Shown here: positions 56,360-64,000 of the stretch, piece after piece
Numbering within the stretch: the first letter of the stretch is position 1
How the letters are laid out: the number at the start of each line of letters is the position of its first letter
Source: Amphritea japonica ATCC BAA-1530
GTDB lineage: Bacteria; Pseudomonadota; Gammaproteobacteria; Pseudomonadales; Balneatricaceae
Assembly (NCBI RefSeq): GCF_016592435.1
Contig: NZ_AP014545.1
Coordinates: 1,426,001 to 1,490,000, forward strand
Length of the DNA: 64,000 nt
Reading direction: 5' to 3'
Made by a program: the position numbers and the translations under genes
Notes under the pieces: generated by a model
What the model was told of the DNA's origin: nothing
The model's database searches: none
What the model saw: the letters and a program-made list of their open reading frames with translations, nothing else

Positions 56360-57117
56360 ATCGTAACCGTAATGTTCCGGAATACACTCTGCGCCGAAGT
56401 GCAAGGCGTCGAACTATCGAAATTCAGGTCAGGCCGGACAGTATTAAAGTGCTGGCTCCGAGTCGGGTGAATCAAATTCGAATTGATAACTTTGTAGCTG
56501 AGAAAGCGCAGTGGATTCATGCTCGTCAGCGAGAGCTCCAAATGAGGCAGCCGACTCCGCCAATCGATACGGTGCTTGATCAGGGTAGCCAGATACTCTG
56601 GCTGGGGCATCGATACTGTCTTGAAGTGTCTGATGGTGAGGCGCAGACCCGCATGGTTATTCTGCCAGAGGGAATACGTCTGGAGCTCTCAAAACGTATA
56701 CGAAAACCACGAATTGAGGCGATCTCTGAGCAGCTTGAACGTTGTTATAAAGAGCAGGCTTTGCTGTTCTTCCAGCAACGGGTGATTTTTTGGAGTGAGC
56801 AGACAGGAGCTACGCCGTCTAAGGTCGTTGTTCGTTATTACCGGCGTAAGTGGGGCTGCTGTAACAGCCGGGGTGTGGTGAGTTTTAACTGGTTATTGAT
56901 GATGGCGCCGCTAACGATTATTGATTATGTCATCGTACATGAGCTTAGCCACTTGCGTGAGATGAATCACTCTTCTCGATTTTGGCTTGAGGTAGATAAA
57001 TTTTATCCCGAGTGCCGCCAGGCGCAGACGTGGTTAAAGCTTAATGGTGGATCATTACAATGGCCGCCTGTTCAGGAAATAGCCGGGCATGAGCAGCCTT
57101 TTCCGGACAAAGGGTAG
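56356..57117 (+). CDS. YgjP-like zinc metallopeptidase (DUF45)
   Basis: A 253-residue protein of the YgjP/DUF45 (SprT-like) family. The HELSHLREMNH motif (His195, Glu196, His199, His205) is the zinc site, preceded by the YYRRKWGCCNSRGVVSFNW block. It may be a metal-dependent protease; the substrate is unknown. It overlaps tgpA-like by four bases (ATGA), extending the MoxR-DUF58-TgpA operon to a fourth gene, which suggests a shared function. Confidence 0.88.
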   Translation: MNRNRNVPEYTLRRSARRRTIEIQVRPDSIKVLAPSRVNQIRIDNFVAEKAQWIHARQRELQMRQPTPPIDTVLDQGSQILWLGHRYCLEVSDGEAQTRMVILPEGIRLELSKRIRKPRIEAISEQLERCYKEQALLFFQQRVIFWSEQTGATPSKVVVRYYRRKWGCCNSRGVVSFNWLLMMAPLTIIDYVIVHELSHLREMNHSSRFWLEVDKFYPECRQAQTWLKLNGGSLQWPPVQEIAGHEQPFPDKG

Positions 57118-57288
57118 TAGGGCTTTTTAATGGTTACAGATGTGGATTTGTTAGACTTTAGTTCTATTCCTTGTGGATTTCCAAGAAATGGGTAGTGTTT
57201 TCCTGTTTATAAATGGATTTTTCATTTAAACAGTTATTTGAATGTGGCTAAAAAATAAAAATTAACAATAACTTAGAAGCGAACGAGT

Positions 57289-59082
57289 ATGAGTCTTTAC
57301 GATACGGTCGAACGGAATTTTTTTAACTCACTCACCCGTAAAATTATCGGTAATGTGCTGTTTTTACTTCTGCCTTCAGTGCTGTTTGCTGGCTTGATCT
57401 GGTATGGCATTGGTCAACTGGGCCAGATGGTTGAGCTAAAAGGAGGCTTGCCTGAGTTGCAATCGGCACTTGATCGCATCCTGTTTATGAGCTGGGTTTT
57501 ATTTGGCTTTGCGATCGCAGCAGCGGTCTTTACTATCTTTTTTATGCGTCATATTTTCTTGCGACCGATTGGGAAGATGATTGATGTCCTGAGTGCAATC
57601 AAGGATAAAGATGGTGATATCTCAGCGACATTGCCTGACTTTACTCATGACGAAATATCGACCATGGCGTCGAGCTATAATGGTTTTTCTACCAGTCTGA
57701 AAAAAATTATCTCTGATACCCGTAACCATAGTGTGCGGGTCGCTTTGAGTGCGACTCAGTTGAGCAAAGTGCTGCAAGAAGTGCATAAGTCTACCAGTGA
57801 TCAGGAAGAGCAGGCTCAGCAAGTATTAGTCTCGAGCCTTGAATCTACTACAGCGATCGAAGAGGTTGCTGGAAATACCCTTAGAATATCTGAATACACC
57901 AGTAACAATCTGAATGAGATCAGAACCTCAAGCGACGAACTGGAAAAGGTGTTAGGTCAGGTTAGAAATATTAGTGAGTTGGCCCAGGGGTTTCAGGACA
58001 CCGTTGAGAAGCTCAGTGCCAGCTCTGAAACAATTACTGAAATTCTATCGATGGTTAAACGTTTTTCAGATCAGACTAATCTGCTTGCTTTGAATGCTTC
58101 TATTGAAGCTGCGCGTGCGGGTGAGGCTGGACGAGGTTTTGCCGTGGTGGCCGATGAAGTAAGAAACCTTTCTCAGCAGGTACAGCTAGCGACTGCTGAA
58201 ATTGATGAGAATATCTCGGTCATGGGAGAACTGGTTAAAGATACGAAAGTTAATTCTGCCAATATTCTTGAGTACACTCGCAACACCGAAGGTTTTATCG
58301 GCTCTACCAGTGAGCAATTTACACGCCTGGTACAAGATTTCGAAGGCGTTAATAATCAGTTAACGACGATTAGTTCAACCCTGGATGAGCTTTCCTATAC
58401 CAATAAAGCATCGCATACCCATGTAGAGCGAATTGCGGGCATCAGTGGAGATATCCGCGATGAGATGGAGCGTTCGCGGGAGTTTTCGGGAGAGCTGGAA
58501 AGCGCTACAGAGGAAACACAGGAGCTGCTGTCACGCTTTATTATCGGCTATGGAAGTTTTGAAGAGATTATACAAGCGGGACGAGAGTGGTCTCGTCAGG
58601 TACAGGAAGCACTGGAAAAGCTGAATAGTCAGGGCTTTGATCTGTTTGATAAAAATTATAGACGCACAAACGATGGAAAGCTGCCTGAAAAGTTTGATGT
58701 TAGTTATGTCGATGCTTTTGAATCTCTCCTGCGGCCTATGTACGATAATTGTCTGAAAGAGAAACCTGATCTGATCTATGCTTTGGCTGTCAGCCTTGAT
58801 GGCTATGCGCCAGCTCACCACCTGAAAGTGTCTGAGCCGATGACCGGTAACTTTGATGTTGATAATGTAAAGAGTCGTCATCGTCGATTCTTTACTGGTA
58901 ATCGTGCTGAAATTCGACGTGTAACCAACACTGCGCCATTTCTTTTACAGACCTTTGTTCGTGATACAGGTGAGGTATTGAACGACCTTACGTTCCCCAT
59001 CTATGTCAATGGTAAGCATTGGGGGGGATTTGCAGTTGGTTTCAAGCCGGAACTGTTGCTTGATAGTGAAAGGAACCACTGA
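57289..59082 (+). CDS. Methyl-accepting chemotaxis protein with C-terminal sensor domain
   Basis: A 597-residue chemoreceptor. Two hydrophobic helices (about residues 21-40 and 62-85) enclose only a short periplasmic loop; a HAMP-like segment follows. The signalling hairpin [20 protein letters not shown] lies near residue 265. After it, residues 425-597 form a separate soluble domain ([10 protein letters not shown] ... [20 protein letters not shown] ... [11 protein letters not shown]) seen at the C-terminus of other proteobacterial MCPs. The small periplasmic part suggests cytoplasmic sensing by this C-terminal domain. A terminator follows. Confidence 0.9.
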   Translation: MSLYDTVERNFFNSLTRKIIGNVLFLLLPSVLFAGLIWYGIGQLGQMVELKGGLPELQSALDRILFMSWVLFGFAIAAAVFTIFFMRHIFLRPIGKMIDVLSAIKDKDGDISATLPDFTHDEISTMASSYNGFSTSLKKIISDTRNHSVRVALSATQLSKVLQEVHKSTSDQEEQAQQVLVSSLESTTAIEEVAGNTLRISEYTSNNLNEIRTSSDELEKVLGQVRNISELAQGFQDTVEKLSASSETITEILSMVKRFSDQTNLLALNASIEAARAGEAGRGFAVVADEVRNLSQQVQLATAEIDENISVMGELVKDTKVNSANILEYTRNTEGFIGSTSEQFTRLVQDFEGVNNQLTTISSTLDELSYTNKASHTHVERIAGISGDIRDEMERSREFSGELESATEETQELLSRFIIGYGSFEEIIQAGREWSRQVQEALEKLNSQGFDLFDKNYRRTNDGKLPEKFDVSYVDAFESLLRPMYDNCLKEKPDLIYALAVSLDGYAPAHHLKVSEPMTGNFDVDNVKSRHRRFFTGNRAEIRRVTNTAPFLLQTFVRDTGEVLNDLTFPIYVNGKHWGGFAVGFKPELLLDSERNH

Positions 59083-59416
59083 GTTGCCATAACCCTTCAT
59101 AGTCAGTGTTTTTATCTGATAAACCCGCAGTCTTTTGATGCGGGTTTTTTTATGCGTTGCTTAATTCAGAGCCGAATACTGTCCTGGATAGTCGTAAGGG
59201 GCTTAGCACTAAAGGTGTAATTATAATGCCAGTTATAGATAAGGTACTTTCGCTTTACGCCAACTTCTCCTTTACGTGTGGGGCTATAGAGAGGTTGGGT
59301 AGTAGCTACGTTTTTAGGAGTTAAACGGCGCTAAAGTTGCCTGTTGTCTGTTTTCTCTAGCCCCAATAATGCCCTTACTCACAAACATAACTTTCGATGA
59401 AGAATCAGAGGGCATA
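59083..59416. other. Intergenic region upstream of the porin, 334 bp
   Basis: No gene is seen. It holds the chemoreceptor terminator, a TATAAT-like -10 (59222-59227) without a good -35 partner, and a long-range pairing TGGGGCTA (59279-59286) / TAGCCCCA (59358-59365) in the region that would be the porin 5' UTR. Confidence 0.55.
59121..59152 (+). terminator. Terminator of the chemoreceptor gene
   Basis: AACCCGCA (59122-59129) pairs with TGCGGGTT (59139-59146), followed by T5 beyond the stem. It lies 39 bases after the stop. Confidence 0.9.
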
Positions 59417-60535
59417 ATGAATAATAAAAAACTGTGGCGCAGCATGCCGTTAGCCTTAGCTGTTGTACTGAGTAACAGTGCGATGGCTGAGATCAGCCTG
59501 TATGATCAGGATGGTACAACCTTTTCTGTAGATGGGCACTTCAATGCATTCTACACTTATCAGGACAGCGAAGATAAAGTCGCTGATACCAGTGTTAAAA
59601 CATCACGTGTACGTATGGGTTTCCTGCCTAACTATATCGGCTTTAATGTTTCAAAGCAGATAGATGATTTGAAAGTGGGTGGGCGTTCATCTTTTTGGGT
59701 TTCTATCAATGATAGTAATCAGGATGGTGATGGCACTAAAACTGATTCAATGATTGACGTTCGTCAGTTTTACGCAACCGTAGACGGTGATTTTGGTCAG
59801 GTTCTGTTTGGTAAGGATTTTGGTCTTTACGGTCGCTCAAATATCTTTGGTGATGAATTGTTGATGGGTGTGGGTTTTGCTCCTGCTGCATCTTCTAATA
59901 CAACCTTTGGTAACATTACTACGGGTTACCCTTATGCTAACCCAACGGCTCAGATCACTTACCGTTCACCGGTTATGAGTGGTTTGCAGGTTGCAGTGGG
60001 TGTTCTTGACCCTAACACGACCAGTACGACTGCAGCAGGCGATACTAACTCGGCCCGCTTTGAAACTGAAGCGACTTATACTGCAGATTATGATGGTGTT
60101 GCATTAAAGGCCTGGGTTGGTGGTGCAATTGGTGATTCTGTAACCTCTGGTGTTGACGCTAGCGGTATTTCGTATGGTGCACGCGTAGCAGCAGCCGGCT
60201 TTGCGTTGACAGCTTCCGGTTTTAATCAGGAAGGTATTAGCCATGTATTTGCCAGTAATACTTTGACAGATAGTGCTGAGTCAGAAGGGTACCTGGTACA
60301 GGGGTCATACTCTTTTGATGCTAATCGAGTGGTGCTGTCTTATGGTCAGACCGAGGCGACCGCTGCAGGAAGTTCTGTCACAAGTCAGGATGATCTGACA
60401 GGTATTGCTTTGTTCCATAAGGTTAATGACAACCTGGGTTTAGTTGCTGAGTATACGGTACATAAAACTGACAATGGGACCGTTGATCTTACTCAAACGG
60501 ATACCTTTGCTCTGGGTGCAACACTGAGCTGGTAA
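59417..60535 (+). CDS. Outer-membrane porin (Gram-negative type)
   Basis: A 372-residue porin. The signal peptide is residues 1-24 (cleavage at AMA-EIS), followed by alternating beta-strand sequence and a C-terminal terminal-Trp strand (ALGATLSW), the usual assembly signal of porins. RVRMGFLPNYIGFNVSKQID and GQVLFGKDFGLYGRSNIFGD are typical of general diffusion porins of marine gammaproteobacteria. AGAGGG precedes ATG 59417; an ATG at 59369 would add 16 residues that break the signal peptide. Confidence 0.92.
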   Translation: MNNKKLWRSMPLALAVVLSNSAMAEISLYDQDGTTFSVDGHFNAFYTYQDSEDKVADTSVKTSRVRMGFLPNYIGFNVSKQIDDLKVGGRSSFWVSINDSNQDGDGTKTDSMIDVRQFYATVDGDFGQVLFGKDFGLYGRSNIFGDELLMGVGFAPAASSNTTFGNITTGYPYANPTAQITYRSPVMSGLQVAVGVLDPNTTSTTAAGDTNSARFETEATYTADYDGVALKAWVGGAIGDSVTSGVDASGISYGARVAAAGFALTASGFNQEGISHVFASNTLTDSAESEGYLVQGSYSFDANRVVLSYGQTEATAAGSSVTSQDDLTGIALFHKVNDNLGLVAEYTVHKTDNGTVDLTQTDTFALGATLSW

Positions 60536-60563
60536 CAGCCTAGCCTGTTTTTTTAAACAGGAT

Positions 60564-60609
60564 GCACCCAACTGGCAACCCCCTTCCTCTGTCAGCTTGG
60601 GTGCTTTTT
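60564..60609 (+). terminator. Porin terminator 1
   Basis: GCACCCAA (60564-60571) pairs with TTGGGTGC (60597-60604), a perfect 8-bp stem with a 25-nt loop, followed by T5. It lies 28 bases after the stop. Confidence 0.8.
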
Positions 60610-60612
60610 GCT

Positions 60613-60640
60613 ACTTTAGTACTGTGGCTAAAGTTTTTTT
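60613..60640 (+). terminator. Porin terminator 2
   Basis: ACTTTAG (60613-60619) pairs with CTAAAGT (60628-60634) across an 8-nt loop, followed by six more T. It is directly behind terminator 1, making a tandem stop. Confidence 0.75.
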
Positions 60641-60771
60641 ATTCAATTAAATCAATAAGCTGTGTCTATAGCTTGTTTCTATTACTACCCAGTAGGTACT
60701 CAAGTATACTATTTTCAATTGTCTATCCCTTTTAGACTCAAAGGTCATCTTATACTTGCGGGGTCATAGTT

Positions 60772-61935
60772 TTGACCATTGGATCATCTCAGAATATTTC
60801 TCAACCAGAGCTGCGCACTGCTTTTTCGTCCGATCGGGATGAAAGAGAAGCGGTTGAACAGCTATATCAACAATTAAACTGGCCTGAACTTGGTTTTGTT
60901 CTGTTTTTTTGTTCTGCAGAATATAACCTTGAAAAATTGGCTGATGCGGTACAAAAACGATTTCCGGATATATTGGTTGCGGGTTGTACAACCGCCGGAG
61001 AGATTACGGCGGAAGGTTACGATCAGGGCTCTGTTTCAGCAGTGGGTTTTTCCAGTGACGCTTTCGCCGCTAGTGGAGTACTGATTGAAAGTCTTGATAA
61101 TTTTAATTTCAATGATGCACAGGGTGTGGTGCAAGAGCTCTCTGAACGCTGTATGGCGCAGCAGATAGCACCTATTAAAGATCACAGTTTTGCTCTGACA
61201 TTATTCGACGGCCTGTCGACTCAGGAAGAGAAAGTATTGATTACCCTGGATTCTGCACTGGGTAGTATTCCTCATTTTGGTGGTTCAGCAGGCGACGATA
61301 TCTGCCTTGCTAATACTCATGTTTACTTCAATGGCGCCTTTCATACGGATGCAGCCGTCATCATTCTTGTGAATACTAATTGCGAATTCAGAGTGTTCAG
61401 TGGGCATCACATGGACAGTAGAGAAAGTAAACTGGTGGTGACCGAAGCGGATAGCGATCAGCGACGTGTTCTGGAACTGAATGCTGAGCCTGCAGCGCTG
61501 GAATATGCGCGGGTGGTGGGTTTACCTTTGGAAGAGTTAAACCATCATGTGTTTGCGCTTAACCCCATTGCTGTGCGGATTGGCGAGGAATACTTTGTTC
61601 GTTCGATACAGAGTGTTAATGATGATCTGAGCCTGACTTTTTATTGCGCAGTTGAAAACGGCATTGTGCTTACCCTGATGCAACCAGGTGAAATGGCGCC
61701 TTTGCTCGATCAGCAGCTAACCCGAGAGGAGAACGCTCTGGGAGAGCACCTGTTGACCCTCGGGTGTGATTGTTTCTTACGGCGACTGGAGGCTGAGCTT
61801 AGAGGGGAGAGTGAGCGGATTTCTAATCTGATGCAGCGTCATAGGGTGGTTGGGTTTAATACTTATGGTGAGCAAGTTGATGGCATGCATGTTAACCAGA
61901 CATTTACTGCGGTCGCGATCGGGAGAAAAACATGA
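60772..61935 (+). CDS. nosP: FIST-domain protein, NosP-like nitric-oxide sensor
   Basis: A 387-residue FIST protein: FIST_N (about residues 30-210, with VLFFCSAEYN and VAGCTTAGEITAEGYDQG) and FIST_C (about 220-365). In P. aeruginosa the equivalent FIST protein NosP binds haem, senses NO and controls the histidine kinase NahK encoded beside it. Here the kinase gene overlaps the FIST stop by four bases (ATGA), matching that gene pair. The start is a TTG at 60772 with GGGG upstream and is uncertain. Haem binding is inferred from the pair, not seen. Confidence 0.82.
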   Translation: MTIGSSQNISQPELRTAFSSDRDEREAVEQLYQQLNWPELGFVLFFCSAEYNLEKLADAVQKRFPDILVAGCTTAGEITAEGYDQGSVSAVGFSSDAFAASGVLIESLDNFNFNDAQGVVQELSERCMAQQIAPIKDHSFALTLFDGLSTQEEKVLITLDSALGSIPHFGGSAGDDICLANTHVYFNGAFHTDAAVIILVNTNCEFRVFSGHHMDSRESKLVVTEADSDQRRVLELNAEPAALEYARVVGLPLEELNHHVFALNPIAVRIGEEYFVRSIQSVNDDLSLTFYCAVENGIVLTLMQPGEMAPLLDQQLTREENALGEHLLTLGCDCFLRRLEAELRGESERISNLMQRHRVVGFNTYGEQVDGMHVNQTFTAVAIGRKT

Positions 61936-64000
61936 GTGGTAAGGTGACGGTTCAATCCACCGAACCCGCTGATCGTATCGAAGCGTTAGAACGGGAAAAT
62001 AAAAAGCTCCTGAAAATTAACAGAGTTCTGATTGAGCGGGTTGAAGTCAGTGCAACGACCCGTACAGACCCCTATGCTGCGTTCGAGCACTCGGTTGTTT
62101 TAGCTGAGCAGGTGCGTGAACGAACCGCGGCATTGAATGTCGCGCTGGGTGATCTTAAAACCAGTAATACTGCACTGAGTCAGGCCAAGCAGCAGGCTGA
62201 AGTTGCCCATCAGCGGTTAACCGATGGTATTGAGAGTATTTCTGACGCATTTGTGTTATTCGACAGTGATCGTCGTATTGTTTTGTATAACAGCAAATTT
62301 GAATCTGTTTGGGCGGGTATCGGCGTTGCTATAAAGCAGGGTTTAGGTATTCAGGAAATTCGGCTTTTGGCGGATCAGCATAAGTTGATTGCAGAGGAAT
62401 ATCGGGGTGATGAAACTGATAATTCAGTCTTTTATCGCCTCAATGATGGCCGTTGGTTTCAGGTTAGCGAGCGTGGAACGCTCGATGGCGGTTTAGTTAT
62501 CCTCTATACCGATATTACCGAATTGAAACAGAATGAAACGGCCCGTCGGGAACGCGCGTTGGCTGATAAGTCCAGAGTGTTGCAAAATACGGTCGACAAC
62601 CTTTCTCAGGGCGTTGTACTGATTAATGCCGAAGGGCGGCTTGAGGTATGGAATCAGCGCTTTCTCGAGCTGTCGGGCTTTACTGAAGCGGAATTGAGCA
62701 CGCAACCGCTTTTTGGTGATCTTATCGCACAGTGTGAGTTAATTCTGTTAACGCCATTTAGCAATCACCATAGTAGTAATGGGACTATCGAGCTTGAACA
62801 GAGCTTACGAAATGGCCAGGTTATTGAAATTCGTACGCACCCCATCCCTGAAGGCGGATTTGTTAATACCTATACCGATATCACTGAACGACACCAGTAT
62901 GCTGAGACTCTACGAGAAAGTGAGCAGTGGATACGTTTAATTACCGATCATGTTCCAGCGCTTATCGCTTATGTTGGCGATGATCTTCGCTATCAATTTA
63001 CTAATAAAGTGTATGAAGACTGGTATGGCTGGTCCCGTGTAGCGTTGACCGGTAAAACGATTACCATGATTCACGGCGGCGAGCAGTTTGTGAAGCTTAA
63101 GCCGTATATTGATAAAGCACTGTCCGGTGAAAGTGTCACCTTTGAAATTGAGGAGAAAGATCCTCAGGGCGAGCCACGCTACATGCTCAAAGCCTATGTT
63201 CCTAACCTGGACGCAGAAGGTAAGGCGGTTGGATTCTTTGTTTTGATCCGGGATATTACTGAAAGGCGTAAGGGTGCTCAGGCGTTACAAGAGTCTTATC
63301 AGACGATGGAGCAGCGGGTTATTGAGCGAACGTCAGAACTGACGAAACTGAATGATCAACTGTGGCAGGAAATCACCGAGCGAAAGCAGGTTGAAGGGCG
63401 CCTGCTGGAAGCGAGTAAGCATGCTGAACAAGCGAATCTATCAAAAACAAAGTTTCTTGCAGCGGTAAGTCATGACCTGTTGCAGCCGTTAAACGCAGCA
63501 CGCTTGTTTACCAGTGCATTACAGGAAAAGTCTGCGGTGCAAAGTGAGCGTCACCTGATCGACTCAGTGGGGACTTCACTAGATGATGTGGAATCACTGC
63601 TGAGTACTCTGGTGGATATTTCTAAGCTGGATGCTGGCGTAATTGAGCCGGATGTGACGGTTTTTCCGGTAAATAGTTTGCTTAACAATATTGCCAATGA
63701 GTACCAGCAAATTGCAGGTAGTGAGCAGTTAAAGCTGCGTTATGTTGCCAGTAGCGCCGTGATTTCATCTGACTCACAGTTATTAGCGCGGATTCTGAGA
63801 AACTTTCTGACCAATGCTATGCGGTATACCGATAGCGGCTCTGTGCTACTTGGCTGTCGGCGTAAACGACATAGTCTGGTGATTGAAGTGTGGGATACCG
63901 GTCGTGGTATTCCTGAAGAGAAGCTGGGTGATATTTTTCTTGAGTTCAAGCGCTTGCAAGGGAATCGTGACGAGAGTGATAAAGGTCTGGGGTTAGGGTT
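61932..64000 (+). CDS. nahK: PAS-rich sensor histidine kinase, NahK-like, cut by the window end
   Basis: An incomplete kinase of at least 689 residues. From the N-terminus: a coiled-coil (about 15-95), three PAS-type domains (about 95-195, 215-325, 335-455), a second coiled coil, HisKA (about 500-570) with phospho-acceptor His514 in AAVSHDLLQPLNAARLF, and the start of the ATPase domain (NFLTNAMRY N-box, WDTGRGIPEE G-box). No membrane helix is visible, so it is cytoplasmic. It overlaps the FIST gene by four bases. Any receiver domain would lie beyond the window. Confidence 0.9.
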   Translation, partial: MSGKVTVQSTEPADRIEALERENKKLLKINRVLIERVEVSATTRTDPYAAFEHSVVLAEQVRERTAALNVALGDLKTSNTALSQAKQQAEVAHQRLTDGIESISDAFVLFDSDRRIVLYNSKFESVWAGIGVAIKQGLGIQEIRLLADQHKLIAEEYRGDETDNSVFYRLNDGRWFQVSERGTLDGGLVILYTDITELKQNETARRERALADKSRVLQNTVDNLSQGVVLINAEGRLEVWNQRFLELSGFTEAELSTQPLFGDLIAQCELILLTPFSNHHSSNGTIELEQSLRNGQVIEIRTHPIPEGGFVNTYTDITERHQYAETLRESEQWIRLITDHVPALIAYVGDDLRYQFTNKVYEDWYGWSRVALTGKTITMIHGGEQFVKLKPYIDKALSGESVTFEIEEKDPQGEPRYMLKAYVPNLDAEGKAVGFFVLIRDITERRKGAQALQESYQTMEQRVIERTSELTKLNDQLWQEITERKQVEGRLLEASKHAEQANLSKTKFLAAVSHDLLQPLNAARLFTSALQEKSAVQSERHLIDSVGTSLDDVESLLSTLVDISKLDAGVIEPDVTVFPVNSLLNNIANEYQQIAGSEQLKLRYVASSAVISSDSQLLARILRNFLTNAMRYTDSGSVLLGCRRKRHSLVIEVWDTGRGIPEEKLGDIFLEFKRLQGNRDESDKGLGLG

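Noticed and set aside
1-64000. tRNA, rRNA, CRISPR arrays, insertion sequences, phage genes
   Set aside because: Looked for in intergenic regions and found none. Gaps are short and no direct-repeat arrays or transposase frames are present.

Overview
The window looks like the chromosome of a marine gammaproteobacterium. Oceanospirillales (the Oceanospirillaceae in particular) are a plausible guess: GC content is moderate, there are many c-di-GMP and chemotaxis genes, and there are PhoX, TTT transport, CsiD/LhgD and NosP/NahK-type genes. That placement is inference only. No tRNA, rRNA, CRISPR array, insertion sequence or phage gene is visible, and nearly all genes are intact and ordinary in composition.

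Layout. 1-5.6 kb: a bifunctional PutA without the N-terminal DNA-binding domain, three tandem hairpins downstream, then a c-di-GMP phosphodiesterase. 5.6-10.4 kb: a radical SAM protein, then an arsenic cassette (ArsR, ArsP-like permease, redox-disulfide protein, GAPDH, ArsJ) with an inverted-repeat operator. 10.5-17.5 kb: mostly single genes (FAH-family hydratase, GlsB-type membrane protein, YehS, an RNase D-like exonuclease, PhzF, and a divergent AraC/MFS pair), with a small hairpin cluster at 15.3 kb. 17.5-22.9 kb: YHS protein, diguanylate cyclase, Tat-exported PhoX with a three-unit Pho box, NnrU. 22.9-26.2 kb: glutarate catabolism (CsiR-type repressor, CsiD, LhgD). 26.4-33.7 kb: LysR, a tripartite tricarboxylate transporter, and a divergent RidA / FAD amino-acid oxidase / racemase operon. 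33.9-42 kb: RarD, PurU, a small unknown gene, a P-type ATPase with an in-frame 9-bp repeat, an SpoIIAA-like protein, an NlpC/P60 lipoprotein, DUF2947 and endonuclease I. 42-46 kb: convergent HD-GYP and dCache-PAS-GGDEF-EAL genes. 46-52.3 kb: ABC exporter, FetB-like permease, DMT and LysE exporters, nitronate monooxygenase, SlyD. 52.4-57.1 kb: a MoxR / DUF58 / transglutaminase / YgjP operon. 57.3-64 kb: a chemoreceptor with a C-terminal sensor, a porin, and a FIST protein overlapping a PAS-rich histidine kinase cut by the window end, which looks like the NosP/NahK nitric-oxide pair.

How the genes connect. Four c-di-GMP enzymes plus the NosP/NahK pair and a chemoreceptor point to heavy investment in the motile/sessile decision. 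CsiD converts glutarate to L-2-hydroxyglutarate and LhgD oxidises it to 2-oxoglutarate. The neighbouring TTT system could import a carboxylate or amino acid, and the RidA/oxidase/racemase operon would process D-amino acids or related imines. GAPDH plus ArsJ would export arsenate as 1-arseno-3-phosphoglycerate. PhoX has the clearest regulatory signal in the window: three ATGAC units exactly 11 bp apart.
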